A stretch of 64,000 nt of DNA, from NCBI RefSeq assembly GCF_008710745.1, contig NZ_VYSA01000002.1, positions 620,001 through 684,000 on the forward strand. The letters run 5' to 3'. Below are positions 16,528 through 25,487 of this stretch, piece by piece (position 1 is the first letter of the stretch; each line of letters starts with the position of its first letter). Origin of the DNA: Microbacterium rhizomatis. GTDB taxonomy: Bacteria > Actinomycetota > Actinomycetes > Actinomycetales > Microbacteriaceae. A model generated the notes under the pieces. The model worked only from the letters and a program-made list of their open reading frames with translations, ran no database searches and was not told the DNA's origin. The position numbers and the translations under genes are program-made.

Positions 16528-19500
16528 GCCCGCGCCCCGATCGCGGCGAGGATCTGCCCGGCCGCGACGCTCTCACCGGATCGCACGTACACGGCCAGCA
16601 CATCGCCCGCGACGGGTGCCGTCACCGCTGTCTCCATCTTCATGGCCTCCAAGGTAAGGATCCTCTCTCCGTGCGTCACCGTCGCGCCCTCGCCGGCGGC
16701 GACCTGCCAGACCGTCGCCGCGAACGGCGCAGTCACGGCGTGTGCGCCCTCGGGAATCTCGACCGCATCCGCTGCGATCGGGGCGGAGGTGGATGCCGCC
16801 CTGTCGAATTCGCCGGAGAGTCGCCAGCGCTCTCGCTCTTCGTCGAAAGCCCTCCGCTGCCGCACCCGGAACGCTTCGATCGACCCCGAATTCTCACGGA
16901 GGAACGCCTCGTGCGCAGCGATGGCGAACGTACCATCGTGCGTCTCGAACCCGCCGCGCCCCGCATCCGTCTCGGCGCGCAGGTCGAGCAGCTCCTCGGC
17001 CGAGACCGGGTACCACTCGATCCTGTCGAAGAACCGCAGCGCCCACGGGTTGTCCGCGAAAAGGCCGCCGCGGCGGAACCGATTCCACACCTGCACGGTG
17101 CGTCCGACGAACTGGTACCCGCCGGGACCCTCCATGCCGTAGATGCAGAGGTACGCCCCGCCGATCCCGACGGAGTTCTCGGCCGTCCACGTGCGCGCGG
17201 GGTTGTACTTGGTCGTCACGAGCCGGTGGCGAGGGTCGAGGGGCGTCGCCACGGGGGCTCCGAGGTAGACGTCGCCGAGCCCCAGCACGAGGTATTCGGC
17301 GTCGAAGACCGTGCGGTAGACGTCGTCGACGGACTCGAGCCCGTTGATGCGCCGGATGAACTCGATGTTCCACGGCGTCCAGGGCGCGTCGTCGCGGACT
17401 CCGGCCATGTACCGCTCGATCGCGAGCCGGGTCGCCGGGTCATCCCACGACAACGGCAGCCGCACCGTCCGAGACGGCACGATCAGGTCGCTCGTCGGCG
17501 GCAGCTCCTGCTCGATCTCGCGGAGGAGCCCGACGAGCTGCGACGCGCGCAGAGTCGCGGCATCCGTATGAATCTGAAGAGAGCGGATGCCGGGCGTCAC
17601 GTCCAGGATGCCCTTCGGCGCCACCTCCGTCAGCCGGGTCTGCAGCGCATGGACGCGCATCCGAAGGCCGAGATCGAGCACCTGTGCGCCGTACTCGATG
17701 AGCACGTTGTCGTCACCGTCCCGGCGGTAGGTGACCTCGGGCCGGACGGTCTCCTCGTCGACGATCATCGGCTCGATCCGACCGAGGATGCCGTCATCGC
17801 CGTCGCCGGTGCCACTGCCGCGGGTCGCCCCGATCAGCAGCGGGCGCGACGGGGAGATCGACGCGGCACCGCTCTCGGCGACGGCGACGAAACGCACGCC
17901 GTCACCGGGGCGCAGCTGCCCGAGCTTCCACAGGTCGGCGCTGGCGACCACCACGGGGCACACGAATCCGCCGAGGCTCGGACCGTCCGGTCCGAGCAGG
18001 ATCGGGGTGTCTCCGGTGAAATCGAGCGCTCCGACCGCGTAAGGGGTGTCGTGGATGTTCGAGGGGTGCAGCCCGGCCTCGCCCCCGTCCTGCCTCGCCC
18101 ACGACGGCTGGGGTCCGCTCAACCTCACGCCCGTGCGGGCCGAGTTCACCTGCACCTCGTATCGCGACGCGTAGATCTCGTCGATGTCTGAGCGGGTGAA
18201 GTACTCGGGCGCGGCGTGGGGCCCTTCGGTGACCGCGATGACCCATTCGTCCGTGAGGTGGGGCCGCCGCTCGGCCGGCGTGGGCACGGAGCGGCCGGCC
18301 GTGAGCGAAGAACCCACCCGGAGCACGTCACCGGCCGCGAGCGCGCGCCCGCCGTGGCCGCCGAAACCGCCGAGGGTGAACGTGGACGCGCTGCCGAGGT
18401 AGTCGGGCACGTCGATGCCGCCCGCCACCGCGACGAACAGCCGCAGCCCCGGCCCTTCCGCACGCCCGATCTGCACGATGCCTCCCGCCGGAATCGCGAT
18501 CGGCTCCCACATCCGCACAGGCGACCCGTCGACGAGGATGTCGGCGGGAGCCCCCGTGACGCAGATCCTGGTGGCGACCGAGAACCGCAGCTCCGGGCCC
18601 TGCAGCGTCACCTCGAGACCGGGCGCGCCCGGCGGATTGCCGACGGCGAGGTTCGCCTCGCGGAACGACACCGCGTCCATGGGTCCCGACGGCGGAACCC
18701 CCACCTGCCAATATCCGAGACGGCCGGGCAGATCCTGCACGGTGGTCATGGTCCCGGCAGAGAGGACGTCGATGCGGGGATCCGGATCGGATGTCTCGGC
18801 CAACGTCGTGGTGGAGTGCTCCCCCGCACGGAAGACCGGGGCGGTCGTGAGGGCCCGCAGCATCCCGATCCCGGTCACGATGCCGTCGATGCGGCTCGCC
18901 GCGAGTGCCTCGCCGAGGAGGTCCATCGCCGCCTCGCGGGTGTCGGCGTGCGCGACGACCTTCGCCAGCAGGGGATCGTAGAACGGGGTGATCTCTGCAC
19001 CGGCCTCCACCCAGCCGTCGACGCGGACGCCGTCGATGCCGTCCCCGCCCTCGCCGGGCAGCCGGACCTGCGTCACCAGCCCGGTCGAGGGCGCGCAGTT
19101 CCGGTCGGGGTCCTCCGCGTAGACGCGTGCTTCGAACGCGTGCCCGCGAGGGGTCCAGGTCTTCTCGAACAGCTCGGGCTCGAGCGAGCCGGCCCCGTCG
19201 CGAGCCAGCCGCAGCATCAGGCCCACGAGGTCGATCCCCAGTACGGCCTCGGTGACCGGATGCTCGACCTGCAGCCGCGTGTTGACCTCGAGGAAGCTCG
19301 CCTCTTCGCGGACGGGGTCGTAGACGAACTCGACCGTCCCCGCCGATCGGTAGTCGATGCTCGCCGCGAGCCGGCGTGCGGAGTCGTGCATGGAGGCTCG
19401 GACGTGCGGAGGCAGGCCGAATGCGGGCGCCTCCTCGATGACCTTCTGATTGCGCCGCTGGAGCGTGCAGTCACGGTCGCCGAGGACAGCGATCCGGCCC

Positions 19501-20159
19501 GCGCCGTCGCCGAAGACCTGCACCTCGACGTGCCGCGCGGGGCGAACGAGCCGTTCGAGGAAGACACCCGACGACCCGAAGCTCGCGTCTGCCTGGCGCA
19601 CGACAGCCTCGAACCCGGCTCGCAGCTCGGCCTCGTCGAGGCAGACGCGCATCCCGATCCCGCCGCCTCCTCCTGTCGCCTTGAGCATCACCGGATAGCC
19701 GATGACCTCGGCGGCGGCGGCCGCCTCGTCGGCATGGGCGAGAAGGCCGGTGCCGGCGAGCAGCGGCACGGCGGCGGCTTCGGCGAGAGTGCGGGCAGTG
19801 TGCTTGAGCCCGAAGGCCGCGAGCTGATCCGGGGTCGGGCCTACCCACGTCACTCCGGCGGCTTGGAAGGCACGAGCCGCCTCGACGTTCTCGGCGATGA
19901 ACCCGTAGCCCGGATGCACCGCCCCTGCCCCCGCAGACGCGGCGGCCTCGAGGAGCGCGTCCAGACGGAGGTACGACTCGCGTGCCGGCGCCGGCCCGAG
20001 CCGCACGGCGTGATCGGCTTCGCGGACGTGCGGCGCGGCGCGATCGGCGTCGGAGTAGACGGCGACCGTGCGGATGCCGATCTCTCGCGCGCTGCGGATG
20101 ATCCGCCGTGCGATCTCGCCCCGATTGGCGATCAGCAGCGTGTCGAAGCCGCCGCTCAT
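16524..20159 (-). CDS. Biotin-dependent urea/guanidine carboxylase
   Basis: 1211 residues, starting at ATG 20159, which overlaps the upstream DUF1989 stop. Order: biotin carboxylase domain (about 1-450: IANRGEIARRIIRSAREIG, HPGYGFIAEN, GGGGGIGMR, EVNTRLQVEHPVTE), carboxyltransferase (KipA/KipI-like; about 490-1080: TVQDLPGRLGYWQVGVPPSG, LDPRHRLVTTKYNPARTW, GPGGYQFVGRT) and a biotin carrier with LEAMKMETAV (biotin-Lys near 1174). Members next to two DUF1989 proteins have been shown in Pseudomonas to be guanidine carboxylases, with the DUF1989 pair acting as carboxyguanidine deiminase; classic members use urea. I cannot assign the substrate-deciding residue by eye. The 1506-residue frame is an N-terminal over-extension. 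Confidence 0.92.
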   Translation of the reverse strand: MSGGFDTLLIANRGEIARRIIRSAREIGIRTVAVYSDADRAAPHVREADHAVRLGPAPARESYLRLDALLEAAASAGAGAVHPGYGFIAENVEAARAFQAAGVTWVGPTPDQLAAFGLKHTARTLAEAAAVPLLAGTGLLAHADEAAAAAEVIGYPVMLKATGGGGGIGMRVCLDEAELRAGFEAVVRQADASFGSSGVFLERLVRPARHVEVQVFGDGAGRIAVLGDRDCTLQRRNQKVIEEAPAFGLPPHVRASMHDSARRLAASIDYRSAGTVEFVYDPVREEASFLEVNTRLQVEHPVTEAVLGIDLVGLMLRLARDGAGSLEPELFEKTWTPRGHAFEARVYAEDPDRNCAPSTGLVTQVRLPGEGGDGIDGVRVDGWVEAGAEITPFYDPLLAKVVAHADTREAAMDLLGEALAASRIDGIVTGIGMLRALTTAPVFRAGEHSTTTLAETSDPDPRIDVLSAGTMTTVQDLPGRLGYWQVGVPPSGPMDAVSFREANLAVGNPPGAPGLEVTLQGPELRFSVATRICVTGAPADILVDGSPVRMWEPIAIPAGGIVQIGRAEGPGLRLFVAVAGGIDVPDYLGSASTFTLGGFGGHGGRALAAGDVLRVGSSLTAGRSVPTPAERRPHLTDEWVIAVTEGPHAAPEYFTRSDIDEIYASRYEVQVNSARTGVRLSGPQPSWARQDGGEAGLHPSNIHDTPYAVGALDFTGDTPILLGPDGPSLGGFVCPVVVASADLWKLGQLRPGDGVRFVAVAESGAASISPSRPLLIGATRGSGTGDGDDGILGRIEPMIVDEETVRPEVTYRRDGDDNVLIEYGAQVLDLGLRMRVHALQTRLTEVAPKGILDVTPGIRSLQIHTDAATLRASQLVGLLREIEQELPPTSDLIVPSRTVRLPLSWDDPATRLAIERYMAGVRDDAPWTPWNIEFIRRINGLESVDDVYRTVFDAEYLVLGLGDVYLGAPVATPLDPRHRLVTTKYNPARTWTAENSVGIGGAYLCIYGMEGPGGYQFVGRTVQVWNRFRRGGLFADNPWALRFFDRIEWYPVSAEELLDLRAETDAGRGGFETHDGTFAIAAHEAFLRENSGSIEAFRVRQRRAFDEERERWRLSGEFDRAASTSAPIAADAVEIPEGAHAVTAPFAATVWQVAAGEGATVTHGERILTLEAMKMETAVTAPVAGDVLAVYVRSGESVAAGQILAAIGARA

Positions 20160-20857
20160 TCCGGTGTCTCGATCACGCGCGTCACGATCATGCGCAGCGG
20201 CGTGCAGTTGAAGTCGTTGCACGGGTTGTTCATCTGCGGGCAGTTCGAGACGATGACCAGCACGTCGCGCTCGGCGCGAAGCGCGACGCGGCGGCCGGGC
20301 GCCGACATCCCGTCGACGATGCCGAGCGACCCGTCGGGCTCGACGGGTACGTTCATGAACCAGTTCAGGTTCGACACCAGGTCGCGCACGCCCATTCCGT
20401 GGCGCCCCGCCTCGGCGAGGAAGTTCTCTCGGCAGGCGTGGTGGTAGGCGGTGTGGGGGCCGTAGCGGAGGGTGTTGGACTCGCGGCTGCACGCGCCGCC
20501 GATCGTGTCTTGGCGCTCCACCTCGTTGCCGACCACCGTCATGAGCGCGCCGCCGAGGTTGCTGCGCAGCACGGTGCCCTCGCGCACGTAGGCGTTCCCC
20601 TGCCACGCGAGCGTATCGGGCACGCTGTAGCGCTCGTCGGTGCGATGCGCGTCGAAGAGGAGGCAGTCCGCGGACTGATTGCCGCCCACGTCGACGATCG
20701 TGAGCACGTCGCCCGCCGACACGATGGCCGACCAGGGAGCGCGCGGGGCGACCCGGTCGTCGCGGACGATCTCGCCCGCCGACAGGGGCGCGCCCCACTC
20801 GAGGGGCGATCCGGGCGCGTAGACGGGGCGCTCGGGAACGGTCGTGATGATCGTCAT
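20156..20857 (-). CDS. DUF1989 protein, urea-carboxylase-associated protein 2 / carboxyguanidine deiminase subunit
   Basis: 233 residues with a GGGAGG ribosome site. It has the DUF1989 signature (GDVLTIVDVGGNQSADCLLFDA, then CSRESNTLRYG, then CRENFLAE, and the C-terminal CPQMNNPCNDFNCTPLRM with clustered Cys residues). In Pseudomonas, pairs of such proteins (CgdA/CgdB) deiminate carboxyguanidine to allophanate. Gene order here (DUF1989, DUF1989, carboxylase, allophanate hydrolase) fits that pathway. It is coupled to the carboxylase by a four-base overlap. Confidence 0.9.
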   Translation of the reverse strand: MTIITTVPERPVYAPGSPLEWGAPLSAGEIVRDDRVAPRAPWSAIVSAGDVLTIVDVGGNQSADCLLFDAHRTDERYSVPDTLAWQGNAYVREGTVLRSNLGGALMTVVGNEVERQDTIGGACSRESNTLRYGPHTAYHHACRENFLAEAGRHGMGVRDLVSNLNWFMNVPVEPDGSLGIVDGMSAPGRRVALRAERDVLVIVSNCPQMNNPCNDFNCTPLRMIVTRVIETPE

Positions 20858-20874
20858 GGGTGCGGCCTCCCCGC

Positions 20875-21741
20875 TCAGAGCCCGGCCGCTTCGGCGTAGG
20901 CGATCGTGTTGAGGTAGGCCCTGCGCAGTTCGGGCGTTCGGGCGAACCGAGGGTCACGGGCATCCGTGGCACGATCGCGCCAGGCATGCACACGGAGCGC
21001 ACCGACGATGTAGTCGGTGCGCGGATCGAGCGGATGCGGCACATTGGCCACGAGGACGATCAGGGGCAGCTCGGCGAGGATCTCGACCGACCCGCCGGCG
21101 CCGGCGGAGCCCTGCCAGGCGAAGCCGCCGTCGTCGTCGACACGCACGCCCTGGAACAGCGAGATCGACGGCGGCAGGTCTCGGCGCTCCAGCCCGTGCT
21201 TGGTCGCCGCGAGCTCCAGCAGGCCGCGACCCGACGGTGAGGGCCCTTCGGGGGCGGCGTCGCCGTACCGGCGCTCGTTCCAGGCGTCGCTGCTCGTGCC
21301 GCAGAACGCGTCGTGCCGCTCGGAGGTGTCGGCCACGATGGTGGCGAGCACGCGCCCATCGCCGGACAACAGGGGGTGGCCCTCGCCCAGATAGGCCTGC
21401 CAGGGGATCTTCTGCGTGTCGGCGACGTTGAGCCGCTCGCCCGGCTCGACGGCGTTGAAGAGCACGAGATGCGCGCACGCGTCGCCGGTCGGGTCGTCGA
21501 ATCGGATGCGGGTCCCCCGCGCCACCCGCAGGTGGGTGTAGCCGCCGGGAGCAACCGTCTCGGCCCACGTCAGCGCGTCGGGGTCGACCCCGTTCGGCGG
21601 GTACGGGGTCTGCGCAGCGGGAAGATACGGCATCCATTCCGAGACGAGCGCGCTCTGCGCGCGGGCGTCGGCACGCGCTGCTCCGACGCTTGCCAGCACG
21701 CGTGCGGCGCCGCCGTCCGACTCGTCGCTGCGTTCCGTCAT
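20875..21741 (-). CDS. DUF1989 protein, urea-carboxylase-associated protein 1 / carboxyguanidine deiminase subunit
   Basis: 288 residues, first gene of the carboxylase operon, starting at ATG 21741 behind GAGGGGGCG. DUF1989 motifs: GGYTHLRVARGTRIRFDDPTGDACAHLVLFNA, RLNVADTQKIPWQAYLG, then FCGTSSDAWNERRYG and the C-terminal VPHPLDPRTDYIVGALRVHAW. It pairs with the next gene as the presumed heteromeric carboxyguanidine deiminase. A paired TGGATCCA operator lies 33-60 bases upstream, and no guanidine riboswitch is recognisable in the short leader, so control appears to be by a protein regulator. Confidence 0.88.
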   Translation of the reverse strand: MTERSDESDGGAARVLASVGAARADARAQSALVSEWMPYLPAAQTPYPPNGVDPDALTWAETVAPGGYTHLRVARGTRIRFDDPTGDACAHLVLFNAVEPGERLNVADTQKIPWQAYLGEGHPLLSGDGRVLATIVADTSERHDAFCGTSSDAWNERRYGDAAPEGPSPSGRGLLELAATKHGLERRDLPPSISLFQGVRVDDDGGFAWQGSAGAGGSVEILAELPLIVLVANVPHPLDPRTDYIVGALRVHAWRDRATDARDPRFARTPELRRAYLNTIAYAEAAGL

Positions 21742-21773
21742 CTGCGCCCCCTCGGCTCATCGGATCAGGTGAA

Positions 21774-21802
21774 TGGATCCTAAACCAGCCTACATGGATC
21801 CA
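21774..21802. promoter_or_regulatory. Paired GGATCC operator A (carboxylase operon)
   Basis: GGATCC at 21775-21780 and 21796-21801, in the context TGGATCCT and TGGATCCA, with centres 21 bp apart. It lies just upstream of the first DUF1989 gene and overlaps the last codons of hyuB. Seven other sites with the same spacing occur in the window. Confidence 0.8.
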
Positions 21803-23415
21803 AGTTTGTCTTCGTCTCCGGGAGGACCGTACCCGCCGCCGCCGGCTGCCGTGACGCGGATGATGTCGCCCCGATGCGCAACCAGCGACGACGCGTCCAT
21901 GCCGACGTCCACCCACTCCGCACCGACGCGTCGCACGGCTACCGTGGCGGGGCTGCCCCGTCCACCCCCGGCGACGCCGCGCGCGCCGTGCTCGGCGAGA
22001 CGCTGTTCCGATGCCACGCGTCCGGTCGCCACGTCGGCGAGGAGCTCGTAGTCTCGTCGCACGGCGAGTCCGCCGCGCCAGCGCCCGCTGCCGCCGGTCT
22101 CGGGCACGAGCTCGCACGCGCGCACTCGCCAGGGGTACTCGAGCTCGATGACCTCGGCCGGGATCAGCGCGCAGTTCGACGTGTACGAATCGATGCCGTC
22201 GTCACCGTCGAGTCCGGCGCGGGCGCCCCCGCCACCTCCGACCGTGTCCATGAGGGTCTTGGTCGCCCCCGTGCGCGGATCCGCGGCACGCATGAGGAGC
22301 ACGGGGAACGAGACGTGGCTTGCGGCGACCGCGCGATCGGGCATCAGCTCGCCCAGCGCGCGGAACACCGCGTCGGTGAGGACCTGGACGGGCATGTGCC
22401 GCGAGACCACGGCAGCCGGTCGCCGGGGGTTGAAGAGCGAGCCGAGCGGGGCGACGACCTCGACGTGTCGCATGTACCCGTGGTTCTGACGGACTCCGGC
22501 ACCGAGGAAGCAGCGGAGCGCGTAGTAGAGGCCGGAGTAGGTGCTCGACAGCGGCACATTGAACGTGCCGGACGTCTGCGCCGACGAGCCGGTCAGATCC
22601 ACGAGCATCCGACCGTCACGGATCGCGAGTCGCACGCTCACTCGCAGCGGTTCACGGTAGTTGAGGCCATCGCCGTCGAGGAATCCTTCGGCCGTCACCT
22701 CTCGCTCCGGCCATGAGCGCAGGAGCGCAACGGCTCGAGCCGAGGTGTCGTCGATGAGGTCGGCCATCGCTGCGCCGACGGTGTCGGCGCCATGACGCGC
22801 GGCGAGTTCGCGAACGCGCGCGATCCCGCGGCGACAGGCCGAGAGCTGCGCCGTGACGTCACCCTCGACGGACTCGGGATCGCGGACGTTGCGCAGCAGC
22901 ACGTCCCAGAGGGCGTCGTTTCGGACGCCACCCGCGGAGAGCTTGACCGGCGGCAGCTGGAGGCCTTCTTCGAAGATGTCGCGGGATGCCTCGTGGCCGG
23001 GGACGGTGCCGCGGTTGCGCGCAGAGACACCGCCGATATCGACGTGATGGGCGACGGTGGCGACGTAGCCGAGGAGCCTCCCCCCGGAGAACACGGGCGC
23101 GAACACCTCGACGTCCGGAAGGTGGGTCGCCCCCGAGTACGGGTCGTTCGTGAGGACGACATCGCCTTCGGCGAGCGGTCCGGTCAGGGCGAGGGCTCCG
23201 GCGAGCGCGAATTCGAGGGTGCCCGCCTGAGCGGGGATGAGGTTGGAGTCGGCCACCAGGCGACCGTCGGGATCGAGGAAGCCGCACGAGAAGTCGAGCA
23301 TCTCGCGGATCATCGGCGAGAACGAGCTGCGCTGCAGCAGCAGCGACATCTCGTCGACGACGGCCTGGAATCCGTTCCACAGGAGTTCGCGCACGGCGAC
23401 GTCGGCGACCCTCAT
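21790..23415 (-). CDS. hyuB: Hydantoinase/oxoprolinase B-subunit (HyuB)
   Basis: 541 residues from ATG 23415, overlapping the hyuA stop by four bases. HyuB family motifs: SPMIREMLDFSCGFLDPDGRLVADS, LTNDPYSGATHLPDVEVFAPVF, VAHHVDIGG (likely metal site), GTVPGHEASRDIFEEGLQLPP and the Gly-rich TVGGGGGARAG and AAGGGGYGPPGD. With HyuA it forms an ATP-dependent cyclic-amide hydrolase (N-methylhydantoinase, 5-oxoprolinase or acetophenone-carboxylase relatives). The 653-residue frame is an over-extension into hyuA. Its 3' end contains half of operator A. Confidence 0.9.
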   Translation of the reverse strand: MRVADVAVRELLWNGFQAVVDEMSLLLQRSSFSPMIREMLDFSCGFLDPDGRLVADSNLIPAQAGTLEFALAGALALTGPLAEGDVVLTNDPYSGATHLPDVEVFAPVFSGGRLLGYVATVAHHVDIGGVSARNRGTVPGHEASRDIFEEGLQLPPVKLSAGGVRNDALWDVLLRNVRDPESVEGDVTAQLSACRRGIARVRELAARHGADTVGAAMADLIDDTSARAVALLRSWPEREVTAEGFLDGDGLNYREPLRVSVRLAIRDGRMLVDLTGSSAQTSGTFNVPLSSTYSGLYYALRCFLGAGVRQNHGYMRHVEVVAPLGSLFNPRRPAAVVSRHMPVQVLTDAVFRALGELMPDRAVAASHVSFPVLLMRAADPRTGATKTLMDTVGGGGGARAGLDGDDGIDSYTSNCALIPAEVIELEYPWRVRACELVPETGGSGRWRGGLAVRRDYELLADVATGRVASEQRLAEHGARGVAGGGRGSPATVAVRRVGAEWVDVGMDASSLVAHRGDIIRVTAAGGGGYGPPGDEDKLGSM

Positions 23416-25487
23416 GAGCGATCCCCCTGCGGCATTCGTTCCGCGCCCTGTTCGGGCATCCGCTCCAGCACCATGCCGACGCCGTCGACGCGAGCGACCC
23501 ACCAGCCGTGCGGGATGAGGGTCGTCGTATCGGTCTGCTGAATCAGCGCGGGCCCGGCCAGCCCGACCGTCACCGCGGCACGGTCCAGGACGCGGTAGTC
23601 CACGGGCTGCCCCGATGACGTCCATCCCCTGCGGATCGACTCCGGTGCATCGATCGGCGCGCGCGTGTCGCCGCCGATCCAGTCCACGGCCACGCGTGAC
23701 ACGCGCGCCCGCACCCGGACGGTCACCAGCTCCACCGGGCTGTGCGGCCACGAGTGTCCGTACGCGGATTCGTGCGCCGCCCGGAAAGCGCCTTCGACGC
23801 GATCCAGGTCGTCCGGTCCGAAGGAGCAGTCCTCCGAGACCGGCACGGTGAGTTCGTATGCCTGCCCCGCGAATCGCAGATCGAGATCGAGGCTCAGCGT
23901 GGGCGCTTCGGCGCCGTCTCCGAGTGCGTCCGTGCCCTCGCGGATGAGTTCGCCGATGATCACGTCCAGGCGATCGTGGTCGATCGCGCGGAACGGCGCC
24001 ACGTAGGTGCGGCGCAGCTCATGACTGCCGTCGCCCATCAGGAGTCCGAGCGCCGAGGTGAGTCCGGGGTAGCGCGGCACGATGACGCGTCCGATCCCGA
24101 GGTCGTCGGCGATCGCACACGCGTGCAGGGGCCCGGCACCGCCGAACGCGATGAGCGCACAACGGCGCACGTCGAATCCTCGACCGACCGTGACCAGTCT
24201 CAGCGCGTCCGCCATCTTGCCGTCGGCAATCCGTACCGCGGCGCCCGCCGCAGCCTCGGCACCGACCCCGAGGTGCGCGGCCACATGCCGTTCGATCGCC
24301 GCGCGCGACCGCTCCGGCTGAAGCGGCAGTCTCCCGCCGAGCAGCCCGCCGGGGTCGATCGAGCCGAGCACGATGTGCGCGTCGGTGAGCGCCGCGGTCT
24401 CGGCGACGCCGTAAGCGGCCGGCCCCGGATCGGCTCCGGCGCTGTCGGGCCCGACGCGCAGCGCCCCGAAATCGTCGACGCGCGCGAGTGATCCTCCCCC
24501 GGCGCCGATCGGCAGCACATCCAGCTGCGGCAGCGCGACGGGCATGCCCGCGACCTCGCCCCGGTACCGGCGGTGCGGCTGTCCGGCTTCGATCAGGGCG
24601 ACGTCGGCACTCGTGCCTCCGACGTCGAGCATCACCAGATCGCGCTCGCCGAGCCGACGGCCGAGTTCCGCGGCGGCGACCGCGCCGGCTGCGGGGCCGG
24701 AGACCAGCAGGCTGACCGGGATCTCTTTCGCGACCGAAGCCGGCACGACGCCCCCGGTCGATGTCATGAGCTGGAACGCGCCCGCGAAGCCCCGATCGCG
24801 CAGCCGCGCGTCGAGTCGGTCGATGTACCCGCCGCTCCGTGGGAGGAGCGCGGCGTTGAGCGCCGTGGTGACCGCACGGGGATACTCCCGGAACTCGGGG
24901 GCGACGACCGACGAGATCGTCACGGGGATGCCGGGCAGCTCCTCACGCACCAGCTCGGCCGCGCGGCGCTCGTGGGTGGGGTCGGCGAACGAGAAGAGAA
25001 AGACGATCGCCACGGCATCGACCTCGGATGCGAGAGCGCGGGCGGCCGCGCGCACCTGATCTTCGTCGAGCGCGACGACCACCGCGCCGTCCGACGCCAC
25101 GCGCTCGGCGATGCCGTGCACCCGCGCGCGGGGAACGATCGGTGCCGGCTTGCCCCGCCACGGGTCGTACAGATCGGGGCGCTGCTGCGTGCCGATCTCG
25201 AGGATGTCCTCGAATCCGGCGGACACCAGCATCCCGACCCGCGCGAAGTCGCCGAGGATCACCGCGTTCGTCGCGATCGTGGTGCCGTGCGCGACCGCGG
25301 CGATGTCTGCGAAGGCGAGCCCGGATGCTGCGAGCAGGCCGTCGATCGCCGTGATCAGCGCGATGCCGGGGTCGGCAGGCGTCGAGCGGACCTTGTGGAC
25401 GTGCAGGTCGCCCGCCGCGGTGAGCAGGGCGGCATCCGTATGCGTCCCGCCGATGTCGACGGCGATCACGTGGCGGCGCGCGGTCAT
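23412..25487 (-). CDS. hyuA: Hydantoinase/oxoprolinase A-subunit (HyuA), ATP-binding
   Basis: 691 residues from ATG 25487, overlapping the flavoprotein stop by four bases. ASKHA-type ATP-binding motifs include VIAVDIGGTHTDAALL at the N-terminus, VMLDVGGTSADVALI and PIGAGGGSLARVD; GHGTT-like AVAHGTTIATNAV and LIAFGGAGPLHACAIADDLGI are also typical. With HyuB it hydrolyses a cyclic amide such as hydantoin, N-methylhydantoin or 5-oxoproline at the expense of ATP. N-methylhydantoinase activity would fit creatinine-type catabolism, but relatives with other ring substrates exist. Confidence 0.9.
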   Translation of the reverse strand: MTARRHVIAVDIGGTHTDAALLTAAGDLHVHKVRSTPADPGIALITAIDGLLAASGLAFADIAAVAHGTTIATNAVILGDFARVGMLVSAGFEDILEIGTQQRPDLYDPWRGKPAPIVPRARVHGIAERVASDGAVVVALDEDQVRAAARALASEVDAVAIVFLFSFADPTHERRAAELVREELPGIPVTISSVVAPEFREYPRAVTTALNAALLPRSGGYIDRLDARLRDRGFAGAFQLMTSTGGVVPASVAKEIPVSLLVSGPAAGAVAAAELGRRLGERDLVMLDVGGTSADVALIEAGQPHRRYRGEVAGMPVALPQLDVLPIGAGGGSLARVDDFGALRVGPDSAGADPGPAAYGVAETAALTDAHIVLGSIDPGGLLGGRLPLQPERSRAAIERHVAAHLGVGAEAAAGAAVRIADGKMADALRLVTVGRGFDVRRCALIAFGGAGPLHACAIADDLGIGRVIVPRYPGLTSALGLLMGDGSHELRRTYVAPFRAIDHDRLDVIIGELIREGTDALGDGAEAPTLSLDLDLRFAGQAYELTVPVSEDCSFGPDDLDRVEGAFRAAHESAYGHSWPHSPVELVTVRVRARVSRVAVDWIGGDTRAPIDAPESIRRGWTSSGQPVDYRVLDRAAVTVGLAGPALIQQTDTTTLIPHGWWVARVDGVGMVLERMPEQGAERMPQGDRS

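Noticed and set aside
18216..20447. 743-residue plus-strand open frame
   Set aside because: Entirely antisense to the carboxylase gene, whose domains are unambiguous.
16524..21044. 1506-residue reading of the carboxylase
   Set aside because: The first ~295 residues overlap both DUF1989 genes and are low-complexity Arg-rich; the conserved carboxylase start is ATG 20159.
21742..21790. Possible guanidine riboswitch before the DUF1989 genes
   Set aside because: The leader is only about 30 bases between the operator and the start, too short for the known guanidine aptamers.
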